Assembly: GCA_965214875.1 (NCBI GenBank)
Contig: OZ243980.1
Span: 3,534,001-3,598,000 of the forward strand
Source: CBDAUN01 sp965214875
GTDB lineage: Bacteria; Pseudomonadota; Gammaproteobacteria; Arenicellales; JAJDZL01
Reading direction: 5' to 3'
Length of the DNA stretch: 64,000 nt
A program made the position numbers and the translations under genes. This document shows positions 8,567-16,043 of this stretch, piece after piece. The notes under the pieces are model-generated. The model made no database searches, was not told the DNA's origin, and was given only the letters and a program-made list of their open reading frames with translations. Each line of letters begins with the position of its first letter. Position 1 is the first letter of the stretch.

Positions 8567-9261
8567 TCAGCTGTCGAGGTCCGGACAATTGAGATACTGC
8601 CTTTGCGCCTGGCTCGCCGCAGTCTGGCCGGCGAGGATGTGTGTTCCGTTGCGCGTGCCGTTGCAATAGCAGTCCCGAATGTCCTGCCTCGTGCTGGCCA
8701 CCGCATAGCACCCGGTCCGGTTATATCGGGCTAGGTTGGGTTCCCACTCAGATTTCTCGCCATTGTAAACCAGGTTCTGCTCCGCGGGCGTGAACTCGCC
8801 GCGGGTCTTGAAGCAGGCGCGGCTTATGAACGAACCCTCGCTCATCAATCCAACAACGTACCGGGTACTCTTATCCAGGGAGAAGGTGACAGTCTCAGCT
8901 GTTGAGGGAGTGCTGCTCGTGATCGTTCCAAGCGACCGGGTTTCAGCCGCAGCCGAACCGCCGCTCTCGTTTTTCATCACTCCTACAGAAAGCGGAATGC
9001 CTTCAGACGGAACAGCAGTACCAATGAAAGTATTATACTGGGCAGCTGAAATTGGCGGCATGGATAATGTGAGACTGTTTGCTATGCCGCCGGCTGGTAA
9101 GGAAATTGTACTCGGATTCAGCTCCCTCATGCCACCGTCTGTGCAGGCATTAGCTCCGGTGGTCGCCGGAATGACCAGCTGCGCCTGCACCGGGGCCGCA
9201 AGCGCCGCCAGCAGCAGGACTGTCAGTTTAGCGAGGGAGGGGGGGTGAGTAATTGCTTCAT
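8567..9261 (-). CDS. Secreted Cys-rich cassette protein A, poly-C phase-variable, OFF in this sequence
   Basis: GAGG lies eight bases before the ATG at 9261. The next codons give MKQLLT and enter a run of seven C. With seven C, translation stops after 12 codons (TGA). With eight C, it continues into LAKLTVLLLAALAAPVQA, an ideal signal peptide cleaved before QLVIP, and a 231-residue protein. The open part downstream begins at 9190. The mature part has cysteines in ACTDG, RACFKT, GCYA, CYC and a final NCPDLDS, matching the layout of proteins B and C, although its last ~45 residues lack their GARN..DGYEY block. It is likely exported and disulfide-bonded. Function unknown; no named domain recognised. 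Confidence 0.75.
9239..9245 (-). repeat. C7 tract at codons 6-8 of secreted gene A
   Basis: Seven G on the plus strand, C on the coding strand, followed in the coding direction by TCCC. The length sets the reading frame between start codon and signal peptide: eight (or five, eleven) joins them, seven does not. Confidence 0.85.
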
Positions 9262-9332
9262 TGTGTTTTCCTCATGGTTGCATTTTCCTTCATTATACCA
9301 GTTTTCCTGTCAAAAACAGGCAAACTTTCAAA

Positions 9333-9469
9333 CCCAAAATCCGCGTTAGAGATTTTTTTGGGGCGGATTTTACCGAAATCCGGGGCGCGGAGAGATTTTG
9401 GCGCTCGCCGCGGCGATGCCGGGCGGGCTTGCGGGCGGGACGCGGCCGAAAAGGGCGGAGGAGCGGAAC
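9333..9469. mobile_element. IS1380-family remnant, terminal part
   Basis: Nearly identical to 62242-62378 of the IS1380 element near the window end. It begins with the terminus CCCAAAATCCGCGTTAGAG and runs to GGAGCGGAAC, where an IS4-like element interrupts it. The homology resumes at 11692. Confidence 0.8.
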
Positions 9470-9540
9470 CAATGGCATTCACTTAAGGAAAAGGGTGCAT
9501 TCACTTAAGAAGGCGCACCGCTCCGCCGGCCGCACCGCCG

Positions 9541-10720
9541 CTACGCTGCTGGCAGCGCCGCCTTGCCTGATTTGCGGTTCGGGTTGCGGAAGCGGTCGTC
9601 GGGGCGCTTCGACACTCTCGGATACGACCGTCCGGGCCGCGTCTTGCTGATGCAAGAGGCGATGCCCTCGACAATATTCGAGACCGCTTCGGCGGCCAGC
9701 CGCGCATGCCCGAGCACGGCCGCCTCGAGCTGCCGGGCGACGGTCGCCAGCGCATTTTTGAAGTTCGCCTGCACGGCGGCGCCGTCGTCCGCGCAGGCGC
9801 CGACCGCCTGCTCGGCGAAGTTGCCGAGCGAGCGCGCCGGCGCGACGATCGCGGAATGGGCGAACAGCTCCTGGCGGACCCCGCGCCCGATGCGCGCGCA
9901 TCGCACCGCGACCGGCTGCGGCGGCGGCTCGCCCGGATGCGACCGGCGCCATTTGCGCCGGGCATCCTTGCCTGGAAGCGCCCGCGCGACGCGCTCGCTT
10001 TCGCCGCTTTCGATGAACCGCTCGAACTGCGCCGCGCTGTTGCGCTGCAGGCGGTTCGCGCAGTCGACATTCCGGCGGACATGGTCCCATAGGAGCTCGA
10101 ACGGGCAGCAGCCGCGGTCGCAGGCCGCGACCTCGCCGGCGCTCAGGCGCGGCGGATGCGTCGCCGCCAGGCTGCGCTCGCAAAGGCGCGCCGAAAGCTC
10201 GAAGTCGATCGGCATGCGGTCGTCCGGGCGCTGCAGGCAGCTGCACAGGCCCTGCGGGCAGCGGGCGCCCGGACTCGGCAGGCTGCAGCCGTCCTCGAGC
10301 AGCTCGCGCGGCACGTTGATCTTGGCGCCGTCGACCGCGAACAGCCGCCGACCGCGCCAGCGCTCGACCTGCTCGTCGCCCAGGCGCTCGGCGATCCGGC
10401 GGCGGCATTCGGCGAACGCCTCCGCGCCGACTTTCATCCGCGCCGCGCACATCGCCGAGGCCACCGCCGGATGCTCCTGCGGCAGCGGCGCGCCGGGCAG
10501 GCGGCGCTGGTCCCACAGCTCGCCGGGCGCGACCCGGCAGCTCCGGCGTCTGCGCGAGAACGCCGGCCGGAACACGAACAGCACCGCCAGCAGCGTGCCG
10601 ATCGTGCGCCGCCGCACCCGCCAGCCGGCATCGCGGGCCTCGGCCGTCTCGGCCACGATGCCGACAAAGTCGCGCCACAGCGCGACGAACCGCCCGTCGG
10701 CCGCCGCCTGCGCGAGCGCT
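9541..10720 (-). pseudogene. IS4-like DDE transposase remnant
   Basis: The minus frame gives RRLFAVDGAKINVPRELLEDG (first catalytic Asp in AVDGAK), PQGLCSCL, AACDRGCCPFELLWDHV (second Asp) and FRLQRNS-like CANRLQRNSAAQFERF, all hallmarks of IS4-type transposases. The N-terminal part joins the DruA-like region by a frameshift near 10720, and another frame carries the start. A plus-strand shadow frame of 827 codons over this region reflects GC bias only. Confidence 0.65.
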
Positions 10721-11508
10721 GCGGCCGGCATGCTCCCAGCCCGCGGCGCGGTAGCTCGTGCCCTCGCGGATCCGCCCGTCCACGAACGTCTCGACCAGCG
10801 CCGGGCGCACCTGCCAGCGCGCCTGCCAGTCGTCCGCCAGCCGCGCCGCCAACAGCGACAGCGCATGGCTCGCCAGATTCTCCGCCCGCACCCGCGGCAG
10901 GATCAGGAACCTCGAGTTGCAGACCACCCGCTCCAGCCGCCGGTTGAACCGCCTGCCGTCCCAGCCGATCCACTCGTCGCGGCACCGAAGCCTGTTCGAG
11001 GCGCGCTGGAACAGCAGGCATCCCAGCCGCCGGCCATCGCCGGCGACGATGAAGCAGCTCAGATGGCAGCCCGCCGGCCGGCATGCCCCGGCTCGCGGCA
11101 GCGGTCCACCAGCTCGTCGGACAGCGCCCGGTCGCCTTCGGACTGCGCCGCCTCCAGCGACACCCCGCCCAGTTCGGACAAGCCGCACTCGAGCCGCTCG
11201 CCCGGCTCGCCGGCCGCAGTTCTGTCCGGCGCCCTGAGCGCGCCGCGCAGCTTCCTTTCATGCCGCTTCGCCGGCAGCGCCGGAACACCCTGCGACTCGA
11301 GCGTCTCGAGCAGCTTCAAGCCCGCATGCACGCTGTCCTCGCCGGAACCGGCGCGCCAGTCCAGATGCTTGCACACCGTCCGAGCCAGCTCCTTGCGGCT
11401 CAGCGCCGGAAACAGCTCCGCCGTGCGCTCGGCCTCGGCCAGCTGCCGGCGCGCGGCGCGCCGCCCGCAAAACGTGCCCAGCTTCAACTTCGCAATGCTC
11501 TCGTCCAT
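10720..11508 (-). pseudogene. DruA/DUF4338-like protein remnant
   Basis: From 11508 a first frame encodes a helical N-terminus (LFPALSRKELARTVCKHLDW, as in DUF4338 leaders). A second frame then gives RDEWIGWDGRRFNRRLERVV, CNSRFLILPRVRAENLASHA, LADDWQARWQVRPALVETFVD and SYRAAGW, the core motifs of DUF4338 (DruA of the Druantia anti-phage system and transposon-linked relatives). At least one frameshift separates the two parts and another leads into the transposase. Here it looks like an IS accessory gene, not a working defence gene. Confidence 0.55.
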
Positions 11509-11691
11509 CTTCGAATCCCCTCGCTTGCATCCGCCCGCGCAGCGCGCGCAAGCGTTCGAGCAATCTATTATCGAATATGCCGAGGCAATTGCCGACCCTC
11601 TCGGCGAAAAGGTCCGAGCCGGCCCTCCTTTCCCGCATTGTCAAAAGCTTGCGTCCGCTAGAAAACGTCGCCTCTTGTCAGAATGCCATTG

Positions 11692-12036
11692 GGAGCGGAA
11701 CCGGGGCGAAAGATCAATGACAGTCCGCAACGCGCCGGGATGCAACCGATTTTTTTGTCGTGCGCGCGATGCTTTTTTTTTGCGTTTCCGGCGGCTACGG
11801 CGCCAGGGCCATCGCCCGGATCATGCCGATGGCGTCGCTAAGCCGCCGCGCCGCGCGCGCGTCGCACAGCTTCAAGGCCCGGCCCCTGGCATGGCGCGCG
11901 ATCTTGCCCGCCCTGCAGCAGGGCCGCCGGCGAAAGGTCTCGATGCGCATCGACTCGCAGCTCGCGTCCAGCACCTGGCGCATCAGCGCGAACAGGTTGA
12001 ACGCGAGCTTCGCAGCGGCTTCGGCGCGGCGCATCC
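11692..12036. mobile_element. IS1380-family remnant, internal part
   Basis: Continues the copy interrupted at 9469. It matches the 3' transposase region of the element at 62.2 kb on the same strand up to GAACAGGTTGAA (~11999). The last ~35 bases, rich in CTTCGCAGCGGCTTCGGCG, are inverted relative to that element, marking a rearrangement. Beyond 12036 the sequence changes to the RES-like remnant. Confidence 0.7.
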
Positions 12037-12513
12037 CAATCGCTGACAAAACGGGTACCCGCTTTCGGTCTCGGATATCAGATCCGGGTCATGCTTTTCT
12101 TGCCCTCTTAGGTCAACCGTTGACCCTTCAAACAAACATTCTACCAAACTGTATTCGCGCAAGCAGTCGACCATGACAGATTGGTTTTGCCGAATATGGA
12201 AATCACACTCTCGCTGACATGTCTCTATTTCAAAGGCGGCATAGAAAACGCCAAATGATCCATCACTGAACCGAGACCGACGGAACGGGGCATCGCCAGC
12301 TTGAGGAAGAAACGGCTGATCACATAAATCAGTCGCTGTTAAAACTACTTAAACACCTTGTTGAGTTATAAATTCTAAAGCGGAGTTTAAGTCGTCTGAT
12401 GCAATAGCGAAATCATCTGCAAGAAATTCTTTGATGCTCTTTTCTTTTTTTGGTAGCGACGCTAACCTAACAACTGTTACACTCTCATTTTGCGGACATA
12501 ATTTATCAATCAA
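12037..12513 (-). pseudogene. RES-domain (NAD+-degrading) toxin remnant
   Basis: The minus frame after the antitoxin (TTG at 12513, four bases past its stop) reads through VTVVRLASLPKKEKSIKEFL to a TAA at 12349-12351. It continues in the same frame as RSRFSDGSFGVFYAAFE, IETCQRE and STVDLRGQEKHDPDL, ending GYPFCQRLG where IS1380 debris begins. RFSDGSFGVFYAA..ETC.RE is the RES signature (Arg, Tyr and Glu around the NAD site), and the C-terminus is lost. Position next to a DUF2384 protein supports a former toxin-antitoxin pair. Two lesions suggest loss of toxicity. RES identity rests on the middle segment. Confidence 0.6.
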
Positions 12514-12516
12514 GTC

Positions 12517-13023
12517 CTATAAACCTCGCTCGCGACCTACCATTCCTTCTACAGCACGAATTTCAGCAAGACTTCCTCTCAGCATAAACTGAATCGGTGT
12601 CAAGTCATTCAAAAAACCTCGCTTCAGATTCATCCATGCATATTCCGCATCATCATTACTTGAGAACAAGGTTCTAAGCCCTAAACTGATCGCAATTACG
12701 CAACCAATTCGCTTGGCGACATCGTTGGGAAAGTCTTGATGGCTGCCACTGATTATGTCCTCAAAAACAGAATCAGTCTCACTGCATCCCAAAAGAAGTT
12801 TCTGTTGCCCGGAATTCAACCTCCACCGATTACAAGTTTTGATATAGCCGGCAATAATCCCTCTCGGGGTCTCGCGAATCGGTTCATCGGCATTTGATGC
12901 AGCAGGATCAACGCTTCCACTCTCCAGTTCCCATTCCTTCACTCTTTGCAAACCGCTCATTGCGATATCTATTGCCGGCAGATTCAATAATGGATTGACA
13001 TCGTTATCGTTGCCGAGTTTCAC
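12517..13023 (-). CDS. MbcA/ParS/Xre-type antitoxin (DUF2384)
   Basis: 168 residues from a GTG at 13023. The C-terminal ~65 residues, RIGCVIAISLGLRTLF...WMNLKRGFL..LTPIQFMLRGSLAEIRAVEGMV, match the toxin-binding DUF2384 fold. The preceding RWRLNSGQQKLLLGCS segment is the degenerate helix-turn-helix part. Such proteins neutralise RES toxins and repress their own operon. The partner RES gene follows directly but is broken, so this may be an orphan antitoxin. In the same frame upstream, past a TGA at 13093, lies an unassigned open stretch, so the start is not certain. Confidence 0.7.
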   Translation of the reverse strand: MKLGNDNDVNPLLNLPAIDIAMSGLQRVKEWELESGSVDPAASNADEPIRETPRGIIAGYIKTCNRWRLNSGQQKLLLGCSETDSVFEDIISGSHQDFPNDVAKRIGCVIAISLGLRTLFSSNDDAEYAWMNLKRGFLNDLTPIQFMLRGSLAEIRAVEGMVGRERGL

Positions 13024-13222
13024 CTGCTCTAAACACCCGACAGATTTCGCTGTAATTGCTCTAGCTGGTTTCGCCGACCTCGGATTTTCCGATCACTGGA
13101 AGAAATCTGGTACCAGTTTGGAATATTCACTAACGTGATTGTCGTTTCTGGCAGTTTGGGTCAAGGCGCGGCCGTTAAACACATTAGGTGCGATGCCCAA
13201 AACACCCTGACCATTAATTGTG

Positions 13223-13633
13223 TTAAGCAATGCTCTCCTCCAGACCCAAAGTCGACATGCAGTCGTTGATGGTCGCGTCAAATTGCCAACTTATCGCTGC
13301 ATCTCCTATATAGATCGCATCAAATTGCAAGTACAATCCATTATCCAAATGAGCACTTTCTTCCACTAAGCAACTAAGTCGCCATTTTTTGTTGGTGCAT
13401 CTGTTGGTGCATCTTATCCCTAAGATATGAATCAACTCTTTGTCGTCAAATGCTCCTTTAGTTTCTGAAAGTTGAAACTGTCTCAGAAAATCAAGCACCT
13501 TAACTTCACTTAAAATATCAAAATGACCTTTTAATATACCATGCGATGACTGATATTTTTGATAGCCAAAACATGATCTGAAATTTTCGTCGATTATTTC
13601 AACAACTCGCATGATTTTGGCGCGATCTTCCAT
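13223..13633 (-). CDS. Hypothetical protein in TIR/RES region
   Basis: About 136 residues from the ATG at 13633 (AAGG nine bases upstream); the frame is open to 13696, but the extra part crosses a GC hairpin (CCCCGCGccGCGGGG, around 13651-13665). The composition is lower in GC than the cassette genes. I recognise no domain. It contains VVEIIDENFRSCFGYQKYQ and a paired CTNRCTNKK created by a short direct repeat in DNA. The same orientation as the TIR and antitoxin genes suggests membership of one accessory block. Confidence 0.45.
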   Translation of the reverse strand: MEDRAKIMRVVEIIDENFRSCFGYQKYQSSHGILKGHFDILSEVKVLDFLRQFQLSETKGAFDDKELIHILGIRCTNRCTNKKWRLSCLVEESAHLDNGLYLQFDAIYIGDAAISWQFDATINDCMSTLGLEESIA

Positions 13634-13715
13634 CTTATGAGCCTTCGAACCCCGCGCCGCGGGGCTACCAACCCCATAGAAACGGACATTTTGCAAGTCT
13701 TATAAATTCAATTAC

Positions 13716-13982
13716 TTATGAATTTAGTTTCTGCAAAGCTGCAAAAATTGTTGACAATCTCTGCGAAGTGAGCTCAACCCTGCTGTTATCGTCAAAAATT
13801 CCACATGTATCTGAACCCAGACAATCCCTATCAAGTTGCGGACTGAATTTACCTTTCCGGATTGTGATATTCCGGTCGAAACACAGAACCGCGCACGTCT
13901 TGAGCTGGTCGCTATGCGGCCGCACCCCGGACGAGCATGGCATATTACGAAGTTCCCGGTTCAAAAGACGGGCGATAGCCAA
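13716..13982 (-). CDS. Small hypothetical protein overlapping TIR gene 1
   Basis: 88 codons, overlapping the last 38 bases of the TIR gene at 13945 in another frame. No domain recognised; the second half (GSDTCGIFDDNSRVELTSQRL) looks more protein-like than the first. It may be a real downstream partner of the TIR gene or chance. Confidence 0.3.
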   Translation of the reverse strand: MAIARLLNRELRNMPCSSGVRPHSDQLKTCAVLCFDRNITIRKGKFSPQLDRDCLGSDTCGIFDDNSRVELTSQRLSTIFAALQKLNS

Positions 13983-14373
13983 TGCCCCAGATACTTAGCA
14001 GATCGCGATATCCAGAGTCAAAATCGAACCTGAAATCCACTATTTGCAATTGTGGCAATACCCAGGACAGCTTTTCGAAAGAACAACAACGGTAGAGTAC
14101 GGGCACTATCCTTTCTTCGAATCGATTCTGCTGAAGCGAAAAGAGCGTTTCTCTTTTTACCCACTTCGAGGCAACGGCATCGGGGGAGAGAAGCAGGACA
14201 AACCAGTCGCATCGCTGTAGAGCCTCGCCGATTTCGTCATGCCATTGCTGAGCTCCCTTGGGGTCGGTGTTGCTATACCAGACGGGAATGCCGTGCCGAC
14301 GCAATACTTCGGTCAACTCAGTCGCGAATCCATGATCAGCACTTGAATGGGACAGAAAAACTTCTTTCGGCAC
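13945..14373 (-). CDS. TIR-domain protein 1 (catalytic Glu retained)
   Basis: A 142-residue stand-alone TIR domain: EVFLSHSSADHGFATEL at the start (box 1), a BB-loop-like segment GIPVWYSN, WHDEIGEALQRCDWFVLLLSPDAV, then SKWVKRE with Glu75 at the position of the catalytic glutamate of TIR NADases, and RIVPVLYRC. There is no sensor or oligomerisation domain in the same chain. It lies 28 bases after a second TIR gene, so the two were probably co-transcribed. NAD+ cleavage in immunity or signalling is the family role; activity here is inferred. Confidence 0.8.
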   Translation of the reverse strand: MPKEVFLSHSSADHGFATELTEVLRRHGIPVWYSNTDPKGAQQWHDEIGEALQRCDWFVLLLSPDAVASKWVKRETLFSLQQNRFEERIVPVLYRCCSFEKLSWVLPQLQIVDFRFDFDSGYRDLLSIWGIGYRPSFEPGTS

Positions 14374-14401
14374 GCGATACTACGAACGGAATGCGCGGTG
14401 A

Positions 14402-14812
14402 TTAGACCTGAGCTAATATCGCCTTGGCAATAGGTCCAACATCGGGCTGATCTCTCTCCGGATTTTTCAATACGATCCAAGGCATCCGCCGGATAATCCA
14501 TGGCACTTGATTTTCAGGGAAGTCGTCAGGGTTGCCCGCTACAACGGGAATCAGACGGTTGCTGAAGTTTTCGGCACCAAGAGCATATTCGATGTCGCGC
14601 CTGACGTAGGGAGAACTTGCGGCTGCCGGAGTGAGTAGCACGACCATCGCATTAGATTCCTCCAATGCACGCGCAGTCTCGCTAGCCCAGTTATCGCCTG
14701 GGAACAAGTCACGGCCTGGGTCCCAGACTTTGAGACCGTTGTTTTCAAGCGCATTTGCAACTCGCGATGCAAGCACAGAATCTGCGTGAGCATGGCTTAT
14801 GAACACTTTCAT
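14402..14812 (-). CDS. TIR-domain protein 2 (Asp at catalytic Glu position)
   Basis: A 136-residue TIR domain: MKVFISHAHADSVLASRVA, GLKVWDPGRDLFPGDNW, ALEESNAMVVLLTPAA, SSPYVRRDIEYALG and RLIPVVAG. Where TIR protein 1 has SKWVKRE, this one has SPYVRRD (Asp73). The catalytic glutamate is conservatively replaced and the preceding Trp is Tyr, so it may be weak or non-catalytic. First gene of the pair on the minus strand; the region upstream to the cassette B end (14865) would contain the promoter. Confidence 0.8.
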   Translation of the reverse strand: MKVFISHAHADSVLASRVANALENNGLKVWDPGRDLFPGDNWASETARALEESNAMVVLLTPAAASSPYVRRDIEYALGAENFSNRLIPVVAGNPDDFPENQVPWIIRRMPWIVLKNPERDQPDVGPIAKAILAQV

Positions 14813-14903
14813 AGCGAACTAATTATAGTAGATAGACTTACACAAAACATCACAATGCACTGGTTGGTAGTGTCTCAGTTTGAAATCGTCGCGATTGCGA
14901 AAA

Positions 14904-14925
14904 GGGGCGACCCGCAGGCCGCCCC
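14904..14925 (-). terminator. Terminator of secreted gene B
   Basis: GGGGCG-A-CC / GG-C-CGCCCC stem with a CGCA loop. Read on the minus strand it is followed by TTTTC, so it is a plausible rho-independent terminator 24 bases past the stop of gene B. Confidence 0.6.
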
Positions 14926-14948
14926 GTGTGGATGGCGTCTGATGCCGG

Positions 14949-15670
14949 TCAGTTCGTGGTGCAGCCCAGCGTGGTCCGGTAGCCGGGGCTGCTGATGTAT
15001 TCGTAGCCGTCCCCGGCATCGGTCCGGGCCCAATCGCCTGACGCGTTCCGGGCTCCGCACAGGCAGGCATTGACCTTTTTCCGGTGGTTGGGGCCATTGA
15101 GGTCCGCAAAGGCAAAGCAGCCGCTCGCCCAGTCGCCGTGGTTGATGTCGTCATACTGGTCAAAGGGCCGCGACAGGTCCGCCGGAGTCTCCCCCGTCCT
15201 GAAGCAGACGGTTGCGATGATGTTATCAGTCCTTACAACCAGATCCGCGGCATGGCGCGTATTCGATTCCAGGCTGCTGAATGTCCGGGTGAAAATTGGT
15301 AGCGGGGTGTCCGCCGTGACTGTCCCTATCAGCTCAATGGCGGTGCTGCTATTGCCTCGATACACAGCGATCTTGACCGGAATGCTCGTCTGGTCCGCCA
15401 GGTCCGGAAGCATTCCCCTGATTTGATTAAGACCCAATCTAGCCTTTAATCCGACATCGGCTTTCTTTGCTAGCACAGTTCCGCTAATTACGTGAAATGC
15501 AGTGTCCTGATGGGTCTTGCCCGGCGGACAGTGCACCTGCCCTGCCTCGCCGTCAAAGACAGTTTCCCAGTCCACCTGCGCCGTCGCGGGCGCGGCCAAG
15601 GCCAGCGCGGCGATCAGCGATGCGGCGGTGAGCCGTGCCAGAATGCTATGGGGGGGGGGTGATGTAGCAT
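14949..15670 (-). CDS. Secreted Cys-rich cassette protein B, poly-C phase-variable, OFF in this sequence
   Basis: GGAGG sits eight bases before the ATG at 15670, the best ribosome site of the three. MLHH is followed by ten C. With ten C the frame reaches a TGA 19 codons after the start. With eleven (or eight) it gives PPPHSILARLTAASLIAA and ATAQ, a signal peptide with a clear AxA site, and a 240-residue protein. The frame seen in this sequence is open further up to a TTG at 15737, but that start lacks a ribosome site. The mature protein has six cysteines (HCPPG, VCFRT, GCFA, CLC, GCTTN) and the block CGARNASGDWARTDAGDGYEY shared with protein C. Exported, disulfide-bonded; function unknown. 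Confidence 0.8.
15650..15659 (-). repeat. C10 tract at codons 4-7 of secreted gene B
   Basis: Ten G on the plus strand (C in the coding strand) between TGATGTAGCAT and TAT. Eleven or eight restores the frame from the Shine-Dalgarno-preceded ATG to the signal peptide. Confidence 0.9.
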
Positions 15671-15764
15671 AGAAAATTCCTCCAGTTCCAATTAAGTGAT
15701 GGCTCCCATTATGCCGCCTTTGCCTCGGTAAAGCCAAGAGAAAATTTCAAAGTGAGGCACTGCC

Positions 15765-15905
15765 GACTTTTCAGGCGAGCAATCGCACTTTGTCCGGGTT
15801 CAGATACATGTGAGACCGTGTACGGGTTCACTACATATGAGACTTTTCAGGCGGCAAGTGCGCCTTGGTCGAAGTTCTGATTATACGCCTGCATGGTGGG
15901 CATTA
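15765..15905. mobile_element. IS481-like end fragments
   Basis: Two IS481-type termini lie head to tail: TGTCCGGGTTCAGATACATG at 15791 and TGTACGGGTTCACTACATAT at 15819. The second is followed by the subterminal GACTTTTCAGGCGGCAAGTGCGCC and CGCCTGCATGG stretches seen in the other copies. No transposase coding remains beyond ~20 codons. It separates cassettes B and C. Confidence 0.65.
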
Positions 15906-15924
15906 TCTACTTAAGCACCTGACA

Positions 15925-15948
15925 GGCAGCGGCTCAGCTTGAAAACTG
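15925..15948. repeat. Degenerate cassette end of cassette C
   Basis: GGCAGCGGCTCAGCTTGAAA matches the A/B/D end at 16 of 20 positions and lies at the same place relative to gene C (past its stop, outside the hairpin). The opposite end upstream of the ATG at 16749 was not found. Confidence 0.5.
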
Positions 15949-15966
15949 CAGCGCCTGATCGGAAAG

Positions 15967-15986
15967 AGGCGGCCCGAAAGCCGCCT
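15967..15986 (-). terminator. Hairpin downstream of secreted gene C
   Basis: AGGCGGC / GCCGCCT stem with loop CCGAAA; the minus strand continues CTTTCC. Positionally equivalent to the hairpins of cassettes A, B and D. Confidence 0.5.
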
Positions 15987-16043
15987 GATGCCATGGATCC
16001 ATGGCTACCCGGACGGGTCCGGCATCCGCCGCCCTGAGCCCGG

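Larger units (their letters stand above)
8406..9333. mobile_element. Passenger-gene cassette A (right end cut by IS1380 remnant)
   Basis: The left end at 8406 reads GGTAGTGTCTCAGTTTGAAA, the same end as cassettes B (14865) and D (55730). The right end keeps only TTTCAAAC (9326-9333), the start of the inverse end, and then passes directly into CCCAAAATCC, the terminus of the IS1380 element. The cassette carries one gene (secreted protein A, minus strand) with its stop near the left end and a GC hairpin between. No transposase is inside, so it would need to be mobilised in trans. Confidence 0.65.
9470..11691. mobile_element. IS4-like element with DruA/DUF4338-like region
   Basis: The ends are 11-bp perfect inverted repeats, CAATGGCATTC (9470-9480) and its complement (11681-11691). 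A 10-bp direct repeat GGAGCGGAAC flanks it (9460-9469, 11692-11701), and the uninterrupted target is present near 62369-62378 in the second IS1380 copy. A 10-bp target duplication fits the IS4 group. Total 2,222 bp. Just inside the left end GCATTCACTTAAG occurs twice. The coding content is decayed. Confidence 0.85.
14865..15764. mobile_element. Passenger-gene cassette B with both inverted ends
   Basis: The left end GGTAGTGTCTCAGTTTGAAA (14865) and right end ATTTCAAAGTGAGGCACTGCC (15744-15764) are imperfect inverted repeats, 900 bp apart. The only gene inside is secreted protein B, reading toward the left end. No 8-bp target duplication is visible, but the right flank is made of IS481 debris and could have been rearranged. 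Confidence 0.65.

Noticed and set aside
8790..9248. Plus-strand frame antisense to secreted gene A
   Set aside because: No ribosome site or domain; exact shadow of the Cys-rich gene, whose paralogues fix the coding strand.
9563..12046. 827-codon plus-strand open frame
   Set aside because: It lies opposite the IS4-like transposase and DruA-like remnant in very GC-rich DNA; no domain, odd Arg/Ser/Pro composition, crosses element boundaries.
13093..13281. 62-codon minus-strand frame between the antitoxin and hypothetical gene
   Set aside because: Same frame as the antitoxin but separated by TGA; overlaps the next gene and has no recognisable feature. It could be a lost N-terminal part, but I cannot support it.
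15671..15737. TTG start at 15737 for secreted gene B
   Set aside because: It keeps the frame open at ten C, but has no ribosome site and would place ~35 hydrophilic residues before the signal peptide; the ATG at 15670 has GGAGG at ideal spacing.
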